Part shown: positions 24,607 to 34,136 of the stretch, in pieces | Position numbering within the stretch: position 1 is the first letter of the stretch | Layout: each line of letters opens with the position of its first letter | NCBI GenBank assembly: GCA_037953625.1 | Contig: CM075653.1 | Span: 3,844,001-3,908,000 of the forward strand | Direction of reading: 5' to 3' | Origin: Crotalaria pallida | Taxonomy: Eukaryota > Streptophyta > Magnoliopsida > Fabales > Fabaceae | DNA length: 64,000 nucleotides | Program-made: the position numbers and the translations under genes | The notes under the pieces: model-generated | Told to the model about the DNA's origin: nothing | What the model saw: only the letters and a program-made list of their open reading frames with translations | The model's database searches: none

Positions 24607-24838
24607 ACCATTTTGGAATGTGAAGAAAGGAGTGGTGCTCAGCCCCTTTCATCAAGGGGATGAGCTCATCTGGGGTGGAAGCATCACAGTGCCAGCAGGG
24701 TTCCAATGCCAATACAGCTATTAAGTTGTAGATGATAGCAGAAATGTTTTGAGAGCCGAGATGGGAAGGAAGCGCGAATTGGTACTCCCTGAAGGTATTC
24801 AGAGTGGCCAGGAGATTGAGTTCCACGATCTTTGGCAG
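24607..24838 (+). pseudogene. Captured exon of a DPE2-type 4-alpha-glucanotransferase (starch-binding domain)
   Basis: Between an AAG acceptor and a GT donor the sequence reads WNVKKGVVLSPFHQGDELIW, GGSITVPAGFQCQYSY, stop, VVDDSRNVLRAEMGRKREL, VLPEGIQSGQEIEFHDLWQ. This is the CBM20 region of disproportionating enzyme 2, the cytosolic enzyme of maltose use. A TAA at 24722-24724 breaks it and the catalytic domain is missing, so it is a fragment. Assignment rests on recall of the family; DPE2 is the best fit among CBM20 proteins. Confidence 0.75.
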
Positions 24839-25635
24839 GTGCTGCCTTGCTCCCTTTCCACATTTTTCTTGTTTTATTATTTGGTAGTTTTCTTGACATT
24901 CCTAGTATATTGAGATTCATTTTGTTAAAATGATATTGAACAACAGTAGAACCCTTCAATATTGTACTTTATTTGGCAGCTAAAAGACTGAAAAATATAT
25001 TCATAACAAAAATGTGGTGCTTAAGTCATATTGAGAGAATTGTGCAGATTCTAAACTCGTTTCACTTTGTATCCACATGGTTCAATAGTTTGATATTTCT
25101 CATTACAATTTGATTGTCTGTCTAAAAGCAAAAGTCCTCATAAACTTATGAGCAGAATTTTCTTAGCAGATACCTTACACTTCATCCATGATCTTGTGCA
25201 AAAGTCACTCTTTGTATCGAGGTGACCATTCATATTATTAGAAATATAAAAAAGATACAGGTAGTTAGCAACTAAAGAAATAGATTTGGTGCTTATTCTA
25301 TCCGAGCTCTGTGAAGGGTGTAGTTAGCACATATAAAGAGAGATAGTGCTGGGGAAAGGGAAGCAGGACAGTAGAAACTGTCATGTACAAACTTTATATT
25401 ATATGGCCTTTGGTCCCTTCATTGTGCTTGCTTACATTGCCTTGAAAAATTGTCAATATGCATTATTTTTATTTTAGTTTCTTTCTGACCTCAAGTTATA
25501 AAATAAATATTGTTTCCTGAATTGGGAACTTGGAAAATGCTTCATTGTCGTAACCAATATGTGATAGCATATTGTTTGTGGCTTTGTTCTTATTTAAGCA
25601 GTTGTAGCTAATATATATGTTTCCAATATGTGCAG

Positions 25636-25689
25636 AGGGCTGCTGTGGTTAGGCAAGAGCTTGCTAAGTTGAAGAAAAGAGCAGCTTAG
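25636..25689 (+). pseudogene. Captured terminal exon of unknown origin
   Basis: Following TGTGCAG, a short frame reads RAAVVRQELAKLKKRAA then TAG. It is basic and helical, and looks like the last exon of a gene, with a 3' UTR-like stretch after it. I do not recognise its source. Confidence 0.5.
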
Positions 25690-25975
25690 GCACTCCTTCA
25701 TGTGTATTTTTCAAGTTTTTGTTATGAATTTATTTTAGTTAGACTGTTAGTGCAACTTGGTTGTTATGAGCAATGATTTTTATTCATGTTAGAGGTTGTT
25801 ATGAGCAATGAGAATTTATATTACGTTTTGTTATTTAAAATGTTGATTGAACTTTTACATTTTCAATTACTTTTCGCATATTTGTTTTTTTTGGTCTCAT
25901 TCCATATCATATAGTTTGGATAGTGTAAGTTAATATAATAGGGGATGTATAAATTATGTGGTTAGCAAAAAAAAA

Positions 25976-26255
25976 AGACTTTTAAAATCGGTTGTAAGAG
26001 TGACCGATTTCAAAAGTACTTTTGAAATCGGTCCTATTGACCGATTTCATAAACTATTTTTGAAAGCAGTCATAAAGACCGATTTCAAAAGACTTTTTGA
26101 AATCGGTCAATAGGACCGATTTTAAAAGGTAAAGTACTTTTGAAATCGGTCTTAACGACCGATTTTAAAAGGTCCACTTTTAATTCCACCATTTTCAACA
26201 TCACCACAACGACCGATTTCAAAAGTCCAAAACGACCGATTTTAAAAGTACTTTT
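25976..26255. repeat. 3' subterminal repeat array of the CACTA element
   Basis: Repeated CGGTC...GACCGATTT(C/T) inverted pairs with AAAAGTACTTTT(G/T) spacers, matching the motif of the 5' subterminal array. Confidence 0.85.
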
Positions 26256-26268
26256 TCCAGTAGTGGTA

Positions 26269-26498
26269 GTAATGCTATTGACAGAAACTTCACTCAGGTC
26301 TATCTCCCTAGAAAAGAAGAGATCGATTTCGCCCAAAGCATAAAAGGGAGATTATCGAGTGTTGATGCTAAATCAAAACCTCCAGATCACGAGATGGATA
26401 TTGATATGCAAAGAGATAATGTTCCTTCTACAGAACAGGAGGCTAGTCCTTCATGCAACGTGGATCTTCAAGATCAACCCCCTAAAACGTGCCAATGA
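26269..26498 (+). pseudogene. LINE ORF1, 3' part
   Basis: The end of ORF1 resumes after the CACTA element (AIDRNFTQVYLPRKEEIDF onward) and stops at TGA 26496-26498. Summed with the two upstream parts, ORF1 is 1893 bp, exactly 631 codons with the stop, which supports the assigned insertion borders. Confidence 0.88.
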
Positions 26499-29400
26499 TT
26501 ATAATATCGTGGAATGTGAGAGGCGCTGTGGGGTTAGAGTTTGGAAGAACCTTCAGAAATATGGTGACCGTTCACAAACCCGACATCGTTGTTGTTCAAG
26601 AACCTAGATGTAGCGGTGACCGCGCTAGAGGCATTATCAAGAAGCTGGGTTTTCGACATTCTATCGTCAGTGAGGCTATAGGATTCTCAGGTGGGATTTG
26701 GCTGTTATGGAACAAAGATAACCTCTCCATTAATACTATTCTGAATGAAAAGCAAGTTGTTCATGTGGTAATAAAAGAAGACAATCTAAAGGAATGGGCT
26801 CTTTCTGCAGTCTATGCAAGTCCCCGTGAAGAGGAGCGTGTGAATCTGTGGAACTCCTTGTATAATTTTGAACAACAATTATCTGATAATACCGAGTGGA
26901 TGCTTATTGGTGACTTTAATGAGATCACTAATGGTAGAGAGAAAAAAGGTGGTGCACCCGTTGATATCAATAGATGTCGGCTCTTTGCTAACAAGATCAG
27001 CTCTTGCGGCTTGATGGACTTGGGTCAAATAGGGGGAGCTTTCACTTGGAGAGGTCCTAAAATTGATGGTTATGACAGAGTTTTTAAACGCCTGGACAGA
27101 GGGTTGTGCAACACCAACTGGCGTCTTCGCTTCCCAGATGCCCAAGTCAAAGTTTTGGAGCGTGTTCATTCCGATCATCATCCAATCTGCCTCAACATGT
27201 TTCCTAATCATAACAGGACTAATAGTAGACCTTTTCGCTTCCAAGCGATGTGGCTCTATCATTCTGACTTCTATAATTTTATGCGTAATAATTGGATTAA
27301 TTCTGATTTTAGTTCTAATATATCTTCCTTTATTTCTAAATTACAGGAGTGGAACAAAACAACCTTTGGGAATGTTTTTCAGAAAAAAGGAGCTGCTGAA
27401 CAGGATTCGTGGAATTCAGCTGGCTGGTGATTACTTTACCAACCTTTTCCTCCAACGATTGGAATTAAAGCTTCAAAAAGAGTTAGACATTATTCTTCAT
27501 CAGGAGGAAATTCTTTAGCATCAAAAATCTAGTAAGGATTGGATTCAAGGTGGTGACAGGAACACGAGGTACTATCATTCCCGTACTATTACTAGGCGTA
27601 GAAAGAATAAAATCTTAGAGCTTAAAAACTCCAATGGCGATTGGAATTTTGATAATAATGCTATATGTGATATGGTCCGTTCCTTTTTTGTTAATCTTTA
27701 TATGGAGGAAAATGAAAACAGGCCTTCTTTAAACTGTAGTATTTCTTACCCCTCAAATCCCAGCGATTTAGATTCTTTGGGCAATATGATTTCTAATGAT
27801 GAGATAAAGAAGGCGATTTTTTCTATGGGTTCGCTTAAGGCCCCTGGAGAAGATGGGTTACCTCCTATTTTTTATAAACATAACTGGAATATTATTCAAC
27901 ATAGCTTCTGTGATTTTATTCGTTATGCTTGGCAAAACAATGAAGCTATCAGAGCTATTAATTCTACCTTGTTGGTTTTGATTCCTAAAATGGAGGCTCC
28001 TCAATTTCCCTCTCAATTCAGACCTATAGCTTTATGCAATGTTGTTTATAAATGTATTACTAAAATTCTCTCAAGCAGGTTGAAGCCCCACTTAAATACC
28101 TGGATTTCTCCTTTCCAAGCTAGTTTCATCCCGGGTCGCAATATTCAAGATAACATTGTTATAGCCCAAGAGTTGGTTCATTCTATGAGACATATGAGAG
28201 GAAGAAAAGCTTTTATGTCCATTAAATTTGACCTTGAAAAAGCTTATGATAGGCTTTCTTGGAAGTTTATTAAAAACTGTTTGCAGGAACTCTCGCTTCC
28301 AGAAGCTTTTATTGACCTTGTGTATACTTGTGTTACTTCTACGTCCTTTAACCTTCTTTGGAATGGTGATAAGACCACTCCGTTTTTACCTTCAAGAGGA
28401 ATCCGGCAAGGATAAACTTTCTCATCTTATTGAGGAGGCGGTGAGATTGGGAGATTGGAAACCCATCAAGGCAGGTAATCATGGCCCTAATATTTCTCAT
28501 TTGTTATTTGCTGATGATCTCCTTATTTTTGCAGAGGCTTCCGTGGAGCAACTTGACACTATTATGCAAAGGATTGACATCTTCGGTCAAGCTTCAGGTC
28601 ACAAAATAAATGAAGCAAAGACCAGTATCTTCTTCTCTAGCAATACTCCTCAACAAATAATGGATGACATTGTTTGTGTCAGCGGCTTCAAACACCCTTA
28701 GGGTTTGGGTAGCTATCTTGGTTCTATTGACCACGGTTCAAGAAGAAAAAAGGATTGCTTCAAGCCTCTCATTGAAAAAATCAATAATAAAATGGAGGGT
28801 TGGAAAGCTAATTCTCTGTCTCTCGCTGGTAGAATTGTCCTTGCCAAAACTTCTCTTGGCTCTATGGCTAACCACTTTATGCAACATTCGGTTATTCCAA
28901 AATCAATATGTTATGAGATTGAGAAGGCGCAAAGAAACTTTATTTGGGGCAGCTCTAGGGATCAACGTAAAGCTCATCTCCTAAGTTGGAACCAACTTTG
29001 TCTTCCTAAAAGCCATGGCGGATTGGGGTTTAGGAATATATCCACTTTTAATGATGCTTTTATTTTAAAACTCTGCTGGGGTATGACTTCTAAACCAGAT
29101 TCTCTTTGGGTTCGGGTTCTAAAAGGCAAATATGCTCGAGGAAACGATCTTCTTCAACGTGCTTCTAGTTCTACAACTGATTTAGTGTTATGGAAACGTA
29201 TGGTTCATCTTTGGTCTGAGTTAACTTCTAATTTAGAATTCAGCATTGGCAATGGTAGAGGAACATGGTTTTGGCGGGATAAGTGGGTAGGGGACAACAT
29301 TGTTTTAAAGGACTACTCCTCCAATCTTGTTGATGAGGCTACTGATTTGACTCTTGTGTGTGATATGGTGGATCAAAATGGCGATTGGAACCTCCAGATG

Positions 29401-30582
29401 TTAGAAACTTTGCTTCCTGATTCTATTGTGCATCGGATCAAATCTATCCCTCCTCATTCGGAAGATCTAGAACAAGACAGCATTGTTTGGGGTGCTTCAG
29501 ATCATGGTAACTTCACGGTTTCGAGTGCGTACCGAATCCTTTCTCATGATGTAGCTAACGTCAGCCTCGTGCATTGGGAGAAATTATGGAAAACTAAGGG
29601 CTTAGAGAGATGGAAGGTTCATGGTTGGAAGGTGGCTCATAACCGCCTCTTAACTAACGAGCGAAAAAATAGCTGGGGTCTTGGAGACCCTTTTTGCCCA
29701 TTCTGCAATAATCAAATTGAAACCACTATGCATGCGATGAGAGATTATATAAAGGCTAAGCAGCTGTGGTATGGCTTTATCAAACCCATCAATAGAGGAT
29801 CCTTTTTCAATTTGAATCTTCATGAGTGGTGCCGCACCAATCTCAGCAAAAGCTGAAGCAACTGCACGATGGAAATTTGGGGAAGTACCTTCTTATGTTG
29901 TCTTTATTTTATTTGGCAATGGCGTAACAAATTTGCTGCTGATCCCAATTTCATTTATCCTGTTAATGCTCACCAATTCATTTCCTGTCAGGTGAAGGAG
30001 ATGAATGCGGTTTTCAAGGTGCGGGAAGCGGATCAAATAACTCGTATAGATACAATCTTCATTCAATGGCACAATCCTCCGGAGAACTGGTTCAAACTCA
30101 ATACTGATGGTGCGTCGAAAGGAAATCCAGGTCAAGCGGGTTGTGGAGGCTTGATTAGAGACGCTGAAGGCCGCTTCTTAGGAGGTTTTTCCCATAATCT
30201 TGGGCTCACAACCGCTTACAAAGCTGAATTATGGGGAATACTCATAGGAATGCAATTTGCATGGAACAAAGGCATAAAAAAACTTATGGTTGAATGTGAT
30301 TCTCTGTCTATAATCAACCTGCTCAATAATGGCATGAAGGCTCGCTGTATCAAGATTGATAGCATCACCAAGCGTATAAAGCTTATGTACATGAAGGATT
30401 GGGAAATTATTTTCTCGCATACTCTCCGAGAGGGCAATACGTGTGCAGATTACATGGCCAACATGAGTCTCCACTTGACTTATGGTACTCATTTCATGCT
30501 CTATCCTGATCAGATGTTGCAAAGCCTCCTAGCTCAGGACTACAGAGGAAATGCTATTCCTAGAGATATTTCATTGAGATAG
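26495..30582 (+). pseudogene. LINE ORF2: endonuclease, reverse transcriptase, RNase H
   Basis: Starts at ATG 26495, overlapping the ORF1 stop. Domains in order: APE-type endonuclease with SWNVRG, VVQEPR, LIGDFNEI and SDHHPI (26495-27250); RT with FRPIALCNVVYKCITKILSS, PGRNIQDNIVIAQE, FDLEKAYDRLSW and active-site LLFADDLLIF (27800-28700); zf-RVT region FCPFCNNQIETTMHAM (about 29690); plant-type RNase H with LNTDGASKGNPGQAGCGG, AELWGI, VECDS and EGNTCADYMANM (30090-30480). Breaks: frameshift near 27390, TAG 27516-27518, a deletion of roughly 40 bp after GIRQG at about 28413 that shifts frame and removes a conserved RT block, TAG 28699-28701, and TGA 29854-29856. Not functional. Confidence 0.92.
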
Positions 30583-30620
30583 TTTCTTTTGTTTCTGGGC
30601 TTGTTGCCCCCTTGTCTACC

Positions 30621-30632
30621 AAAAAAAAAAAA
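30621..30632 (+). other. LINE poly(A) tail and 3' junction
   Basis: A run of A directly followed by the second copy of the 16 bp target duplication (30630-30645), as left by target-primed reverse transcription. Confidence 0.9.
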
Positions 30633-30838
30633 TATTTTAAAATGTTCATCATTCTTTTTTATTCTTCAAATCTGTCAATATAGCTACTCGCAAAGCTTTC
30701 CGAGCAGTGAAAATCGATGAGTATTTTATCTTAAAGAGTGCATGTATTCAGAACGTGGTGCAATTGAGTAAAAGGACCAAAGTTGATATTGTATGATAGG
30801 AAAAAGTTACTCCTAAAAAAACACTCTTTAAAAAATTT

Positions 30839-31032
30839 AGGCTTTTTTATGAAATTAGTCCCTATAAATATTGGTTGTTTTGAAATGAGTCCCTAAACTT
30901 TATTTTTTTTCGTTTTGGTCCCCAAATCGATAACGTAAAAAGTGTTTGGGGACCAAAACGAAAAAAAATAAAGTTTAGGGACTCATTTCAGAACGACCAA
31001 TATTTACAGGGACCAATTTCATAGAAAAACCT
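30839..31032. mobile_element. Foldback MITE (about 194 bp)
   Basis: Two near-complementary arms: AGGCTTTTTTATGAAATTAG...CCAAA on the left and the matching TTTGGGGACCAAAACG...CATAGAAAAACCT on the right, centred near 30935. The flanks both contain AAAATTT, a possible but weak target duplication. No coding capacity. Confidence 0.72.
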
Positions 31033-32947
31033 AAAATTTATATGTAATATTTTTTCTTATACTAATGATTTTTTTTTTTTTTTAAAAATTCACCCGCCCC
31101 TGACTTGCTTTCTGAATCCATCCCTGATTTCACCTAATTTTAATGTGTTAATTAGTTAGTTTATGATATTGATTAAGTTGAAGCTTAATAAATTGAGGAA
31201 ATCGTAATAATTACTCCTATTTCTAAATAATGTATAATGTAATATAAACTTTATCTTATCTTTTATCTCTTTAAAAAATGTTTTTAAATTTTTTAATGTC
31301 AAGAGAATAAATTGTGCAGTTATAAAAAATTATACCCAAACCCATAAAATAGATATACTTATTATAAAAACAACATTTCTTCATTTAAACCAATTATTAC
31401 AGTGATCATAGTAACTTCCATCACGTATCATCCACTCTAGACAAATCACTTTCATTATGTTCCAAATCTTATGCACTGCTCACAATCCACACAAATTTAA
31501 ATTTTTTTAACGTGTGTATTGACAATTTAAAGTCTTTTTTTTTTTTATACTAATAATATATTATCGGTTATGATATAGTCAGTTTTAAGGGGTGAGTTTA
31601 AACATTAAATTGCTTTCTAGTTATATTTTTTTTCAACAACAACTTTAATTAGCATTAATTAAAAATGTTATTTTTATTTTCTATTTTTGATTTTTCACGT
31701 TTCATATTTTTAAGTTGACTTTTACACCCTTTTTTCTTTCTCTCTTCCTTTTTCATTGGTAATGCTCATATCATTAGAGGGATGTCAATTAATAGCATGT
31801 TCTTGAAAAATACCACCCTTGTTTGTCGCAGCACCGCCATTTTTTGCCTCGAAGGAACTCCTGCTTTACATAAATGTTTCTTATGAAAAATATCTATGGT
31901 TTTTTTTTAAAAAAATAAAACAAAATCTGCGTTGCTTAACATTAAGAAAATGAGGTGGTAACTAAAATTTTTGCATCATCTTGTATGCGAGGGTGTACCT
32001 CAAGGACTTGATTAGGTTTGGAACCCGTTTAGGTCGGTCTATATGAATGTATTGAAAAGTTTATGATAGACAACCACAATTGTGGCAAAAAATGGTGGTG
32101 TCGTGATAAACAATGGTTGCATTTTTCAAGAACATCGTATTAATTATGAACCTCCTTATAATGGCATGAGCATCACTGGTGAAAAGGAAAGAGAAAAAAA
32201 GAAAAGGGTGTAAAAGACAACTTAAAAATATGAAATGGGAAGAATCAAAAATGCAAAATAAAAATAATATTTTTAATCAATTCAAATTAATGCTAATTAA
32301 AGTTATTGTTGGCAAAATCTGTAAAAGGAAAACAATTTAATGCTTAAACTCAACCCTAAGAGCTGAGTATATCAAAACCGATATACTATTTATCAATTAT
32401 TATCTATGTGCATGAATTTTATTTGCAACTCAATCATTGTTGACACATATGTTATTTTCTCTAAAAACAAAGGTTTAATTACACTTATAATCATTTATCT
32501 TCTAATGAATATTATTTTCGTTCTTTATTTTTTATCTTGGTACTTTTTTTTTAAGATTCAATTTGGTATATTTTATCAATATTGCTAAATTTTGAGATTT
32601 TATTGTCAATTTTTACATTCTTTTCAAAAGAGTTTGGCTTTTTAACCGAATATATCAACTCAGTCTTATTTTTGTCTTTCATAGTATAAAATTTGTCCAC
32701 AAAACTATAAATGACTCAAAATGAATCTTTTCCATAAAAATAAAAAATCAAATTGAATCTTAAGAATATAAAGGACCAAACTAAAACTTTTTTTAAAAAA
32801 TAAATTACCAAATTGAATCATTTATTAATTAAAGGATCAAATTGTTTATTTTTAAAAAATAAATGATCAAAATAAATAAAAAATAAAAAAAGAGCATATT
32901 CAAATTTAGAGAAAAGACTAAAAATATAATTAAAAAAATGGAAAATA
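31033..32947. other. Gene-free AT-rich spacer
   Basis: No credible gene or transposon ends seen. The sequence has long A/T runs and a few short low-complexity frames. Confidence 0.5.
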
Positions 32948-32948
32948 A

Positions 32949-33222
32949 TACTCCATCTGTTCCTTATCATCAACTTTTTAGGAGAGATTGTTTGTTTATT
33001 TTATCTGTCTTTTTAATATTTAATAGTGTAATAAATGCTTTTTTCATATTTATCTCATTTTAATAGGATATTTATTTACGTTGTGATAGAGAAAAAAATA
33101 ATGATTATAAAAAAAGAAAAAATATGATCAAAAAATATATAATTAATTTATGAAAAATCAAAAAGTATTTCTTAAAAAAAATTCTTTTAAAAAAATAACA
33201 CAGATAAATAAAAACAAAGAAA
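32949..33222. mobile_element. Possible Stowaway-like MITE remnant
   Basis: The left edge TACTCCATCTGTTCCTTAT resembles the widespread CTCCCTCCGTTCC plant MITE end; the right edge reads, on the minus strand, AGTACTTTCTTTGTTTTTAT. The ends are diverged, so this is tentative. Confidence 0.4.
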
Positions 33223-33315
33223 GTACTAAAATTCACTATTTTTCATTCTACATCCTCCATCATCTTCATTTTACTTCATCTTTTAGATTAGAATCCAATC
33301 TATTGCTCTCTTCAC

Positions 33316-33318
<3 letters not shown>

Positions 33319-33361
<43 letters not shown>
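33319..33361. repeat. (CT)n microsatellite upstream of SINAT
   Basis: Pure TC repeat of about 43 bp, some 370 bp upstream of the SINAT start codon, probably within its promoter or 5' UTR. CT tracts are common in plant 5' leaders. Confidence 0.93.
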
Positions 33362-33364
<3 letters not shown>

Positions 33365-33730
33365 ATCCTAAGAACCGTTAGTTAGATATTAATCCAACGG
33401 TCCCTGTGACTCAGACACTGTTAGATCCATAGATTCTATCACCCTCTGTGTCTGTCTTATTAGAATACCAAGTTACAGTACAAAGTAAAGCATCAATTTT
33501 TTTATTTTTTATTTTTTTCAATTTCTCTTGCTTCAGTTTCTGCAAAGCAATCAAATTAAAAATCATTGCTTTATTATCTCTTTCTCTTCTCCCTTCTCTT
33601 CATAATCACACCCATCATTTTTTCCCCTTCCTTCATTCTCTTTTCAGCTGCATCTATGATTCAAATGAATCTCATGAACTAATCAAAATTGGTGTTATTA
33701 TTTTTCTTTGCTGATTTAGTTGAAAAGAGA

Positions 33731-34099
33731 ATGGAATCTAGTAACATTGATAGCAGTGTGTTATCTTTGAGTATGTTGGAAGAAGATGAGCATAGCCATC
33801 ATCAGTTTTCTTCTTCAATCTCAAAGCTGCATACCAATGTTCTTCCAACCACTACAAGTGTTCATGATCTTCTTGAGTGCCCTGTTTGCACCAATTCAAT
33901 GTACCCTCCAATCCATCAGGTCTCTCTTTTCTCATCTATCTGATGCTGGTTCATTTTGCTTGATGGGTTTTTTTTTTTCCAATGATTCTGTTTTTCTATG
34001 TTGACTGTAATACCTAATAACCTTGTTGTTGCTTTGTTTTCATGCTTTGTTTGTGCTATTTGCTTGTGATTATCACTTTTCTTGTTGTTGTTATTGTTG

Positions 34100-34136
<37 letters not shown>

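Larger units (their letters stand above)
22905..26265 (+). mobile_element. CACTA (En/Spm) element carrying captured gene fragments
   Basis: Terminal inverted repeats CACTACTAGAAAA (left) and CACTACTGGAAAA (right, minus strand), with a 3 bp target duplication GTA (22902-22904 and 26266-26268) as expected for CACTA elements. Both subterminal regions are packed with ATCGGTC...GACCGAT inverted repeats. No transposase is present. The interior has exon-like pieces of at least two host genes with splice sites, all in plus orientation, so this is a non-autonomous, gene-capturing element that needs transposase in trans. Confidence 0.92.
12520..30630 (+). mobile_element. L1-type LINE, interrupted by two later insertions
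   Basis: Bounded by a 16 bp target duplication AAATATTTTAAAATGT (12504-12519 and 30630-30645) and ending in a poly(A) tail at about 30621-30632. It carries ORF1 (DUF4283 and CCHC knuckle) and ORF2 (endonuclease, RT, zinc-binding region, RNase H). Subtracting the LTR element and the CACTA element with one copy of each target duplication leaves about 6.08 kb. Only 53 bp precede the first ATG, so the 5' UTR is short or slightly truncated. Confidence 0.93.

Noticed and set aside
24001..25689. A functional host gene inside the CACTA element
   Set aside because: The Rab and DPE2 pieces come from different proteins, lack catalytic parts, and one has an internal stop.
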